The notes beneath the pieces were generated by a model. That model did not search any database and was not told where the DNA came from. It worked only from the letters and a program-made list of their open reading frames with translations. Below, one piece after another: positions 50,019 through 59,300 of a DNA stretch of 64,000 nt. Where the stretch lies: NCBI RefSeq assembly GCF_037963835.1, contig NZ_CP150145.1, positions 4,836,001 to 4,900,000 on the forward strand, given 5' to 3'. Positions within the stretch are counted from its first letter, which is position 1; each line of letters begins with the position of its first letter. The position numbers and the translations under genes were made by a program. Origin of the DNA: Paenibacillus sp. FSL H8-0332. Lineage in GTDB: Bacteria; Bacillota; Bacilli; Paenibacillales; Paenibacillaceae.

Positions 50019-52817
50019 TTACTGGCCTCTAAGATATACAGGCTGCGATTTGTTGCCGCTGTAATCCTCCATGACCACTGTAACTACTGCTGCGGTAGAG
50101 GTGAAGCTCAGCGCGGCTTTGGTCGTGCGGCCACGGATAATCATCGGCTTCATGCCCGCAGTACCGGACAGATAGGTGACCGGGAACGACCGGTTCTGGC
50201 CGTCTTCCTTAATGTACATATACCGCCAGTCCCGGGTGCTTGGCATCGGCAGATTCAGCGTATTGCCGTTCCACGACCAGTTCTCTGCATAAGGCTCGGA
50301 CACCTTGTCGGTGAACGTTCCGTTATAGGTTATTTTATCGGTATTTCCGGCTTGAACGGTAACCGTATACTCATCCCCGTTCACCGGCATATTCTGGAAC
50401 AGCGCTGAGGTCGCCCCCTGCGGCACGGTCAATTCCTTCGATACCGGCTGCGGTGTGGTAGTCCAGTTCACCGACTTCACTGTAACCTTGATACTGCCCT
50501 GAGCTGCGGCGGGATTCGTCCACTTCACCAGGAAGTCTCCATTTGCAGCGGATTCGGCAGTCACCTTGGATACCGCAGCATTCAGGTCGAAGGACAGCGT
50601 CGCCGGATCACCCTCCAGCCCGTCTGCACCTACCGCCGCCACTTTCAGCACGCCGGATTTGGCCGGAAGCTTCTTGATATAGAAGGTCTCATCATATTTT
50701 CCGCCCATATAGATATCGTTCACGTAGACGTTATATTGCTTCACCTTAGAGTAGTCGGTGTCCATACTCCATTTCACGATCATCTCATCCGTGCCCGGCA
50801 GCGCCTGGGCTATGGAGAGACCGGCTGGAGCCGCAGGCCGGACTGCCGAGCCGTCATGAACCCGCAGCTGACCGATGTTCATCTGGTAATTGGCTATTGG
50901 AGTGGCTCCAGGGGCGAATACCAGGCCGAAGGCCGCAATCTCCCGTCCGGCATAAGCGCCAAGATTAAGCTCGGCCGTGGTCCAGCCCGTGGTATGCTTC
51001 CCGCTATTCGCAACAGGAACCTTCACTACCTGGGCAGGCTGGTCACGGAAGATCAGTCCGGCACTCAGGACAGAGCCATCATCGGCAGACGGCTTATTGT
51101 AGACGATGGACAGCTTAGAATCAGCTTTTACGGCAAGATCGCTCTTGTAGAGACGCAGGAAGTTCTCGCTGTTCAGATTCCCGCTCACCGCCAGCGAGCT
51201 CCCGCCGTTGTAACCGCCAAGCTGCTGGTAGTTCATACGCGAATTGGCGGTCTGGTTATAACCCGGACCATAATCGAAGTCCACGTTCAGGCGGTTGCCT
51301 GTAGTATCCTGCCACCATTGCCAGGTGACCGGAACATCCTGCAGGCTCACGTTCGACCACTCCGCTGCGCTGGATACCGCTCCAGCCTTGTAATAGGAGA
51401 GGCCGTGGCCGGTATTGAAGCTCGTATAGAAGTTTGAATCCTTCACCACCGAGCGCTCGGCAATGACCGAAGCAATCCCCGGCCAGTAGCGGTTATCGGC
51501 ATACACATCGGCTACCGTATTATTGGAAGACACCGCTGTATTCTTCGGATTCACCTGTGGTCCTGACCACCATAGCTGCTCGCGCAGGTTCGTCATCCAT
51601 TGGTAGTTATTATCCGTACGGTTCGAGATCGGCCAGGACTTGTTCATATCCTCATCCAGACCGGCATGGACAAAGTCCGCGCCCAGTGTCGCCAGGCTGG
51701 TCCGTGGAATTCCCCCGGACAGCTTGCTGCTAAGCGCTGAGCCCTGCACGCTCTTGAAGCGGTCGCGCCCGGCTTCAAGGCCCGCGAAGCCGGTCTCAAA
51801 GAGATTGTAGCTCGTCCCCTGAGCTGCGTTGAGGGTATTCAAGTAATTCGCTGCTGAGGTAATCTGCGAGCTGCCCATGCCATAATCGAAGAAAAACGAA
51901 TTCGAGACTGGCTTGTTGGCCGCTTTATCGTAGAGCATGGAGATATTATTGTTATTGAAGGTTCTGGCGAAGACATTGGCTCCCGTGGCGGTATTCAGAG
52001 AATCATACCACTGCACATACAGCCCGCCATCCTGTAGCGCTTTCATAAAGGCGATATAATCGGGAATATCCGCTGTCGCCACATTCGGATTCTGCTCCTC
52101 CTGATTCAGGAAGTACCCGTCATACCCGAAATATTCGGCCATTTCAATCATTTTCTCAGCTACCGGGAACTTCCCGGCTGCGTCCTTGACGATCATCTGC
52201 TTATAGGTCTGCTGCCCCCGGTCATTGTTCGAGAAGAACACCCCGGCCAGCGACATAACCCCATTCTTGTGCGCGGCATCCGTGTACGTGGGATTCGGAA
52301 TGTTCAGCATGCCGAACTCGAACCATTTCTGCTGCCAGTCGGACTGGGCCAGATCGTCGTAATATTCCGGCGGTGTATACGCCGTTGCTGTTCCATGCCA
52401 GTAGGAATAATAGTCAATGTATTGCCAGAAGTTGAAGTGATACTGGGCGAACTTGTTAGTGTACGGGGCATTCTCGATAAAAGCATTACCATAATCGCCC
52501 GCAACATTCATCATCTGCACCGCCGGATTCAGCGCCGGATTGGCCTGAGTCTGCTGGAAGGGCGCTATCCGCTGCTGCAAGGGTACCCTGGAGCGCAGCA
52601 GTGCCGCGTCCTGATCTCTCTGCGGACTCCAGTCCGCAATGTGCTGGCTGGTATAGCCATGTACGCTAGGCTGATTTGCACCGTGTGCGCTTTCACCTTT
52701 GAACGGCCAGGTATCTCCGGCCATGGCTGTCTGCGGCAGCAGGGTCACCAGCAGCGCTGTGCCTAATACCGCTGAAGTCAGCTTACGAATTCTGTGTGTT
52801 CGGGATGTAGCTACCAT
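50019..52817 (-). CDS. Secreted GH85 endo-beta-N-acetylglucosaminidase
   Basis: This 932-residue enzyme cuts the GlcNAc-beta-1,4-GlcNAc core of N-glycans, releasing the glycan from glycoprotein. A Sec signal peptide ends at about residue 33 (PQTAMAG). The GH85 barrel shows NFWQYIDYYSYWHGTATAYT and the catalytic N238-x-E240 in GYFLNQEEQ: Asn stabilises the oxazoline and Glu is the acid. A galactose-binding-like domain (about 545-660) and two fibronectin/Ig-like domains follow. There is no SLH or LPXTG anchor, so it is probably free or loosely held. The start at 52817 is preceded by AGGAG. It heads the locus, and a cre-like site sits just upstream. Confidence 0.92.
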   Translation of the reverse strand: MVATSRTHRIRKLTSAVLGTALLVTLLPQTAMAGDTWPFKGESAHGANQPSVHGYTSQHIADWSPQRDQDAALLRSRVPLQQRIAPFQQTQANPALNPAVQMMNVAGDYGNAFIENAPYTNKFAQYHFNFWQYIDYYSYWHGTATAYTPPEYYDDLAQSDWQQKWFEFGMLNIPNPTYTDAAHKNGVMSLAGVFFSNNDRGQQTYKQMIVKDAAGKFPVAEKMIEMAEYFGYDGYFLNQEEQNPNVATADIPDYIAFMKALQDGGLYVQWYDSLNTATGANVFARTFNNNNISMLYDKAANKPVSNSFFFDYGMGSSQITSAANYLNTLNAAQGTSYNLFETGFAGLEAGRDRFKSVQGSALSSKLSGGIPRTSLATLGADFVHAGLDEDMNKSWPISNRTDNNYQWMTNLREQLWWSGPQVNPKNTAVSSNNTVADVYADNRYWPGIASVIAERSVVKDSNFYTSFNTGHGLSYYKAGAVSSAAEWSNVSLQDVPVTWQWWQDTTGNRLNVDFDYGPGYNQTANSRMNYQQLGGYNGGSSLAVSGNLNSENFLRLYKSDLAVKADSKLSIVYNKPSADDGSVLSAGLIFRDQPAQVVKVPVANSGKHTTGWTTAELNLGAYAGREIAAFGLVFAPGATPIANYQMNIGQLRVHDGSAVRPAAPAGLSIAQALPGTDEMIVKWSMDTDYSKVKQYNVYVNDIYMGGKYDETFYIKKLPAKSGVLKVAAVGADGLEGDPATLSFDLNAAVSKVTAESAANGDFLVKWTNPAAAQGSIKVTVKSVNWTTTPQPVSKELTVPQGATSALFQNMPVNGDEYTVTVQAGNTDKITYNGTFTDKVSEPYAENWSWNGNTLNLPMPSTRDWRYMYIKEDGQNRSFPVTYLSGTAGMKPMIIRGRTTKAALSFTSTAAVVTVVMEDYSGNKSQPVYLRGQ

Positions 52818-52845
52818 TGTTCACTCTCCTCATTCTTCAGATTAA

Positions 52846-52859
52846 TGAGAACGCATTCA
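52846..52859 (-). promoter_or_regulatory. cre-like site upstream of the GH85 gene
   Basis: The minus strand reads TGAATGCGTTCTCA, 29-42 nt before the start codon, and matches TGWAANCGNTNWCA with one mismatch. It resembles the site before the GH59-like gene at 4979. Confidence 0.5.
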
Positions 52860-53030
52860 TAACAACCGGCTTCTTGACCATCGAAATCATCACACTAACT
52901 ACTCGCACTAACTGATTACACATACTAAATAACATTGCAACTTACTAATTAACAATAAATTCCATTATCCTCCTATTTATTGTTCATCCAAGTTTACTAT
53001 ATAGCAGCTCAAACCCAATTTAATAGAAGC

Positions 53031-53060
53031 CAAATTAAAGATTCGCGGGTCAAATTAAAG
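53031..53060. promoter_or_regulatory. Direct repeat CAAATTAAAG x2, 20-bp period
   Basis: CAAATTAAAG occurs at 53031-53040 and 53051-53060, about 215-245 nt above the GH85 start. The spacing suits an AraC-type activator dimer; the YesN-type regulator at 46538 is the candidate (inference). The remainder of 52860-53350 shows no gene. Confidence 0.35.
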
Positions 53061-53353
53061 GAAAGTAGTGTGGTATCTCGTAATGAGTGATTGGGGGCTG
53101 GCTCTGCTGATTGCTACTCTACACCTCTTCTCCTGCGATCTGCTCTACTCCTACCCTCCAGCCTTAGTACTTGCCGGAAGCAAGTGGAGAAACAACAACT
53201 AAAATTGGCACTTTTGCTGTTTTGGGAGAATTAGCAGGAATTAAGTGACGTTTTTCCAACTATTGTTCTGGAATGTTCCATTCCTCAAACAGCAAGTGGA
53301 GAAAATCCAACTGTATCCCGTATAGCCGAACCCGACTAACATCTCCTCATGCC

Positions 53354-53412
53354 AAACACACCCACGCTGCCCAATGTATTCAGTTTTTCGCACACATTCG
53401 CTCCACTCGCAT
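53354..53412. repeat. Single diverged unit of the second 51-bp repeat family
   Basis: GCCCAATGTATTCAGTTTTT followed by CGCACACATTCGC and a C-rich tail matches the unit of the array at 30180 (CCCAATGTGGTCGGTTTTTC...ACATT) 23 kb away. Confidence 0.55.
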
Positions 53413-53423
53413 CTTGCCCACGA

Positions 53424-53449
53424 CAAAAAGCAGCCCGCCAGGAGCTGCC
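53424..53449 (-). terminator. Terminator after the GH43 pair
   Basis: On the minus strand GCAGC (53448-53444) pairs with GCTGC (53434-53430), with extra GC pairing nearby, followed by TTTTTG. Confidence 0.7.
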
Positions 53450-53524
53450 TCATGTCTTATCCTATGTTACCTCATTCCACGCTATTCTTGTAACCCTATC
53501 TACTCTGCTAATCTATCCGCCAGC

Positions 53525-54520
53525 TTACTCCGCATCCGGATAAGGATTGATACTCTGGATCGTGCCGTCTTCGTTGTATTTCAGCTCGGTGTATTTCACG
53601 CAGCGCTTGTGGTTGACGCCTTCCGACAAGGAGCTGTCGTGATAGAACAGATACCATTTGTCTTCCACTTGCACAATGGAATGATGGGTTGTCCAGCCGA
53701 TAACCGGTGAGAGAATCTCGCCCTTGAACGTGAACGGTCCCATCGGATTCTTGCCGATTGCATACACGAGCTTATGCGTGGTTCCTGTTGAGTAGGACAG
53801 GTAGTAATCGCCGTTATATTTGTGCATCCACGGGCCTTCAAAATATCTGCGCTCCTCATCCCCGGCCAGAATCGGATTCCCCTCTTCATCCACAATAGAG
53901 ATCTCGGCAGGCTTGCCCTGGAAGGACAGCATATCGTCGCTAAGCAGCGCAACTTGCGGTCCAAGCGCCGGCTGGTCGGCAGCCGGTCCTTCCGCATCCG
54001 ACACGAAGCTGCCGGTCTGCCATTTCTCCAGCTGGCCGCCCCAGAGTCCGCCGAAATAGATATACGCCTGGTTGTCCTCATCCACCAGTACGGCCGGGTC
54101 AATACTGAAGCTGCCTTCCATATAATTCGGTTGCGGGGAGAACGGGCCTGCGGGAGACTCCGACGTTGCCACACCAAGACGGAAGATGCCGTCATGGTCG
54201 CGGGCCGGGAAGAACAGATAGTAGGTGTTATTCTTATAAGCGGCATCTGGTGCCCAGAGCTGCTTGGAAGCCCATGGAATATCTCTCACATGCAGCGCTT
54301 CGCCGTGATCAACCACCGGGGAATCGAAGCTGTCCATCGAGAGAACATGGTAGTCTTCCATTTTATACTGGTCGCCGTTATCATTGCTCGGCTCGTCATG
54401 ATCCAGATCGTGGGAAGGATAGATATAGATTTTACCTTCATAGACATGGGCGGACGGGTCCGCTGTATAGATGTGAGTTACGATCGGTTGATTAGGCTTA
54501 GGGGGTTGTTGCTGATTCAT
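53525..54520 (-). CDS. GH43 family glycosidase (arabinofuranosidase/xylosidase type)
   Basis: This 331-residue single-domain five-bladed propeller has the general-base Asp in TADPSAHVYEGKIYIYPSHD, the pKa-modulating Asp in FSIDPAVLVDEDNQAYIYFG, and the acid Glu in RRYFEGPWMHKYNGDYYLSY. There is no signal peptide, so it acts on imported oligosaccharides. Its ATG overlaps the stop of the upstream GH43 gene by 4 nt (ATGA), giving coupled translation. Activity on arabinoxylan fragments is likely, but the subfamily was not resolved by eye. Confidence 0.9.
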   Translation of the reverse strand: MNQQQPPKPNQPIVTHIYTADPSAHVYEGKIYIYPSHDLDHDEPSNDNGDQYKMEDYHVLSMDSFDSPVVDHGEALHVRDIPWASKQLWAPDAAYKNNTYYLFFPARDHDGIFRLGVATSESPAGPFSPQPNYMEGSFSIDPAVLVDEDNQAYIYFGGLWGGQLEKWQTGSFVSDAEGPAADQPALGPQVALLSDDMLSFQGKPAEISIVDEEGNPILAGDEERRYFEGPWMHKYNGDYYLSYSTGTTHKLVYAIGKNPMGPFTFKGEILSPVIGWTTHHSIVQVEDKWYLFYHDSSLSEGVNHKRCVKYTELKYNEDGTIQSINPYPDAE

Positions 54521-56037
54521 AAGGCATCTCCTTTGATATGGGAATAATAGAATCCTTCATAATAAGCAGGGCTGGCATCCTCTGTACCGTTGCCCGAGGC
54601 GTGTACGCCGAGGCAGACACCGGTGAAGCCGCCGTTGACCTCCGGGGACAGGACCGATACATGAACCTTCTCCGGGACTTCATGCCAGGACACCCCATCT
54701 GCCGAATAGGAGCAGTGGTAGTGATGGCCGTCGCAGCGGAGGCGAAGCTGAACGGCACCTTCACCGCTTACCTCATACTGGTGAACCTGCCGCTCCTCGC
54801 CGTTCTTCACTACAAGCTCCATCACCCGGCGGCCGCTGCGGCAAGTAAGTCCCCAGAAAAGATATCCGCGGTTGTTAAGCCGCGCAGCCAGTCCGGCATG
54901 CTCGCCTTCGGTCACCGGCGTGAAGTCAAGGCTGACGCCCAGTTCCATCCGGTGATGCTGCTGGCGGAGGCACGCGAACACAGCCGGTGCTTCATCGTCC
55001 AGCGTGTAAGCATTCCCGCGCACGGTGAGGCTATCTTCCCGCTCGGTCCAGGAATACCGTTCCGCTTCATAGGCGCGGAGGAAGGCCCACTCCGGCCCGA
55101 AGCCGTCCCCTGGCGTAAAGCGCAGCACAAGGCTGTCCAGGCTGGATTCACCCTCTGCAATAACGGTGCCTTCATTATTGTCAATCATCGGCCAGCCGTC
55201 CTCCGTCCAGGTGACCGGAGCCAGGAAGGTCTCCCGGCCCAGCGGGGAATAGCGGCCTTCCACCGGGCGCATGCCCAGGAAGACGGCCCACCACTGCCCG
55301 GACGTATCCTCCACCAGATCGGCATGTCCAAGGCATTGTACCGGGTGGTCATTCAGTCCCCGGTGGGTCAGGATCGGCTCCGGCTTGTCCTCGAACGGGC
55401 CGTAAGGGCTGCTGCTGCGGGCAATAATCTCGCGGTGATCGCCCGCCGTGCCGCCGGAGGCGGTCATCAGGTAGTAGATGCCCTTGATCTTGTACAGATG
55501 CGGGCCTTCGACCCACGGGCCGTCATCGCCGCTCCAGATGTTAACCGGCTCCGACAGCACTTCACCGGACAGCGCATCAATCTCATACTGGATAATGTGC
55601 GACTCATAGCCTGCACCGTTCTGCACCGTAACATAGGCACGCCCGTCATCATCGAAGAACAAGGAAGGGTCAATGCCCCCGTGCGGCAGCAGAATCGGAT
55701 CAGACCAGGGCCCTTCAGGCTTGTCCGCAGTCACATAGAAATTGCCGATGCCTCTGACATCTGTAGTAATCATGTAGAATCGCCCGTCATGATAACGGAT
55801 GGTGGCGGCGTAGATGCCAGATGAGCTCTTGGTCGCCCGCAGATCCAGCTGGGACTGGCGGGTCAGCACATGCCCTATCGGGGTCCAGTCGATCAGGTCC
55901 CTGCTATGGAAGATAGGCACACCCGGAAAATATTCAAAGGTGCTGTTAATCAGATAGAAATCTTCATTCACACGGACCACACTGGGGTCCGGATAATACC
56001 CGGCAATAACGGGATTCCGCACATTCATGGATTGCAT
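54517..56037 (-). CDS. GH43 beta-xylosidase with C-terminal beta-sandwich domain
   Basis: This 506-residue cytoplasmic enzyme has the propeller (residues 1-310): base Asp in AGYYPDPSVVRV, Asp in GGIDPSLFFDDDGRAYV, and acid Glu in PWVEGPHLYKIKGIYYLM. A concanavalin-like C-terminal domain follows (GLAARLNNRGYLFWGLTCRS). This two-domain form is typical of XynB-type enzymes that cleave xylose from xylooligosaccharides. I chose the second of two adjacent ATGs (56037), 5 nt after AGGAGG. A cre site overlaps the promoter region. Confidence 0.92.
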   Translation of the reverse strand: MQSMNVRNPVIAGYYPDPSVVRVNEDFYLINSTFEYFPGVPIFHSRDLIDWTPIGHVLTRQSQLDLRATKSSSGIYAATIRYHDGRFYMITTDVRGIGNFYVTADKPEGPWSDPILLPHGGIDPSLFFDDDGRAYVTVQNGAGYESHIIQYEIDALSGEVLSEPVNIWSGDDGPWVEGPHLYKIKGIYYLMTASGGTAGDHREIIARSSSPYGPFEDKPEPILTHRGLNDHPVQCLGHADLVEDTSGQWWAVFLGMRPVEGRYSPLGRETFLAPVTWTEDGWPMIDNNEGTVIAEGESSLDSLVLRFTPGDGFGPEWAFLRAYEAERYSWTEREDSLTVRGNAYTLDDEAPAVFACLRQQHHRMELGVSLDFTPVTEGEHAGLAARLNNRGYLFWGLTCRSGRRVMELVVKNGEERQVHQYEVSGEGAVQLRLRCDGHHYHCSYSADGVSWHEVPEKVHVSVLSPEVNGGFTGVCLGVHASGNGTEDASPAYYEGFYYSHIKGDAL

Positions 56038-56058
56038 CATACCCTCCTCTGGAATGAA

Positions 56059-56072
56059 AGCAAGCGTTTACA
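56059..56072 (-). promoter_or_regulatory. cre site upstream of the beta-xylosidase gene
   Basis: TGTAAACGCTTGCT on the minus strand fits TGWAARCGYTWNCW at every position and lies 22-35 nt before the start, so the GH43 pair should be repressed by glucose. Confidence 0.7.
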
Positions 56073-56269
56073 ATCGCTAGTGTTATTTTACAAGCCCGAA
56101 TTGAACTTTCCTATGCGCAGACTAAAGAACTTCCCCTGAAAAAATGTACAATTCCCGTCTACAATCGATTGTACTGGAAAAAAGCACCGTTTGCTCGTCA
56201 TTTTGCTTGAGGAAATGGTCATTTTTTGCGGAGTTTACCGTCTGCCCTATAGTAGTCTCAAAAGTTAAC
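56073..56269. other. Intergenic stretch above the GH43 pair
   Basis: It should hold the promoter of the GH43 pair. CAATCG occurs near 56071 and 56162 (second copy within ACAATCGATTGT, a perfect 12-bp palindrome at 56161-56172) and may be a regulator site. Nothing else is recognisable. Confidence 0.35.
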
Positions 56270-56309
56270 AAAAAGCCGTCCCCCAACCATAATCTGGATT
56301 GAGGGACGA
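56270..56309 (-). terminator. Terminator after the SLH protein gene
   Basis: On the minus strand CGTCCCTCAATCC pairs with GGTTGGGGGACGG around a 7-nt loop and is followed by TTTTT. Confidence 0.88.
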
Positions 56310-56349
56310 CCCTGATCTTGCTTATTTAATGGTTATGTGATGCTTATAC

Positions 56350-59300
56350 TTACGGATTAATCAGATTCGATTGAATCAGCAATCTGCGGATCGCCGCCGA
56401 TGCCTCGGCACGAGTAATATTCTCGTTCGGCGCAAGACGCTGTTCGTCTCTGCCCAGAATAATGCCGGACGCCAGATTCTGCTTCACATTAGCAATCGCC
56501 CATTTGGCTACGGATGCAGAATCGGCGAAGGACTTCAGCAGCTGCTGAGTCTGCTCTTCGCTGCGCGAAGACTTCAGCTCTGTAATACTTAAGGCTCTGC
56601 TGACAATCGCCATAGCTTCCTGTCTGGAGATGTTGTTGCCTGGTCTGAAGGTTCCGTCCGGATAACCGGTAATCAGGCCGTTCTCGATGGCAACCTGAAG
56701 CTCCAGCCCGTACCATCCGTCTGCGGAGACATCACTGAACGTGACTGGCTGCTCCCCATGGGTAACAATGCCAAGCGCTCTTGCCAGCATAGCAGTGAAC
56801 TCAGCCCGAGTGATCGCCCGCTGCGGTTCAAAGACCGCTTCCTTCGTGCCGCTCGCCACCAGTCTTGAGCCTATATCATTCACATCCGGCTTGCTCCAGT
56901 GCTTCACCACATCCGGGAATTCGAGCGGATTCCAGATCAAGCCGAATTCCCCGCTCTCCAGACTGTTGATCCTAGCGTAATAACGTCCGTCTTTAACGGT
57001 TACATAGGTTGGCTGATGATAGATTCTACCATCCCGGTACAGTACGCCAGTCGTAATCTTCATATCTGCTGGCACTTGAAGCTCGTACTTCGCCCAGCCG
57101 TGGCTGGTTACCTGTACCGTCTGTCCCTGATACTTCGCCTTAATAGAGAAGTTCACCAGAGTGTTACCAGGCTGCACCTTCTGCTTCGCGGCTGCAAGCT
57201 TGAAGGCCTCCAGGTTGCCCGGAGCAGAGGCTGCCAGCTCGACATAGAAGACAATGTCTTCCGTCTTCATATTCGCAAGGCCAAACTGCTTGCTGACCTC
57301 TGTCAGATCGATAGCAGCAGCATCCAGTCTAACCTTACCTTGACCAGACTCCACCACGATCTCTCCGCGCTTATTCTGCAATTCCTTCACTTGATCCGCA
57401 GTCAGCTCTACACTGGCCCAAGGAACTATCTCGCCTTTTACCCCAGGGACAGTTGCAGGTGCAGTTGTAGGTGCGGGTTCAGTTTCTTTAACAGGCTCCG
57501 CAGCCTTATCTGTAATCCGCACAATCTGGAAGGTACTGAATTTGTTAATCTGAATCTCCAGCGCTACAGGCTCGCCGCCCCGATTATACACAACTTCTGG
57601 AGTGTAGAATGTAATCTCGCCATCGCTGTGTTCAACGTACACCCGCAAGCTATCCAGGAAGGCGTCGCGCACCCCGGAGCTTTGCAGCGGAATCTGCTTA
57701 GCGAACTCGGATAACGGCAGTTGAATCTGGGTATTGATCTTGCTATAGTTCGTCTCAATCTCGCGAGGCGAACCCAGATTCTGAAGTGTCTTGTCACTGG
57801 CCAGCCCCAGCTTGGAGGTACCATTCAGGATCGCGTTGCTCTGGACGTTCGCCTTCGCCTGCGCGTTCTTCACCGGTACAATCCGGAAATACAAGTCGGT
57901 AGTGGTGGCATCGAGCTGTGCCAGGCTGGCTGCATCCAGATGGATCGAACCGTGTGCAGTTACAATGTCCAGTGAAGCCTTACGCCCGGCCAGAATCGAA
58001 ACGGCGGTGGATGGAATTTCAACTGCAATCTCATCCGCACGAGCAGCCATATCGTCCACGTGGGTGATAGTTACACTCCGGTTGGCTGCATCCGGGTCAT
58101 CCGGATTCACGCCTTCCACAAGGTTATATACTTCATTCTCATCAATCACAATGGTGTCAATCTTCGTTCCATCTGACAGGTTCGTTCTAAGAATCATCAC
58201 GCCCTGCTCCAGCGGCTTGCCGTCATTAAGGGTGGACAGTCCAGCTTGTCTGGACGTTGCTTCACGAACGGCACCTTCCTTGACTACGCCTTTCGCCTTC
58301 ACAATCAGCAGGTATTGCTTCACTGCACTCTTACCGTTCCGGGTGAAGGTAGCGGTCAGAATGACATTCGTATCCTGGGCCGGAGGCGTTACATTGCCCT
58401 TGGCCTCTTCCGCATCCTGCTGGACGGCAATCACCGAAGGCAGGCTTGAGGTCCAGGTAATCTTAGTGTCGTATTTGCCAGTCTGAAGCAATACGAAGGC
58501 TTCAGTGACACTCTCCCAGGTATCTCCCTCAGCGAACGTTGCCGCAGGATGGATTCCTGTAGTTCTGGCCGCTTCCTCTGCCGCTTCCTGGTCACTGAGT
58601 TTTTTGATCAGAAGGGTAAACTTCTTGACTATGGTCTCGCCCGGATGCTCCGGGTCTGCGAGCTGTACAGTAAGCTCTACCGTAACATCCTCTTCATCCG
58701 GCCCCGGTCGCTTAACCCGTCCGGTATTCGTCAGAATATCCGGCTTGTTCGAAGTCCAGGTCAGCACAGATCCGGTGTCACCGGTCTTAGGCAGGAACAG
58801 ATTCCGGGTCACCGACTCCTCTGAATCTCCAGGAGCATAACCGATCTTGATATTCACCTCATCCTGAGGAAGATCGACCGTGCTCGTTCCTTTGACCGTA
58901 ATGTAGAAGTCCTGCTCCCGGAAGAAGCCTTCCTTCGCAACACGTGCTGTCAATCTTACCACTGTATCCTTGAGCGGACGCTGAACTTCACCAGTGCTGC
59001 TGACAATATCGCTGCGGTGGCTCGTCCATACGACCTCGGAGTCATAGTAGCCCTTCGAGATCAACTCAACATCCTGCGTTACACTCTTGGCCGAATCCTG
59101 TCCTTTATAGCCGATTCTCAGCAGCTTCATAGCTTCATCAAGCTGATCGTCGATGCTCTCCCGCTTAGCCTTCACGGTCACTACGAACTCTTTGAGATAG
59201 GTCACACTGCCTTTGGTCACCGTTGCTGTCAGGGTAACCTTCTGGTCTCCATCTGCATAGGCAGGGCGCTTCACGCCACCGTCCGGCGTAATAACCGATT

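Noticed and set aside
54538..55824. 428-residue plus-strand frame
   Set aside because: Antisense to the GH43 beta-xylosidase gene and without a domain or ribosome site.
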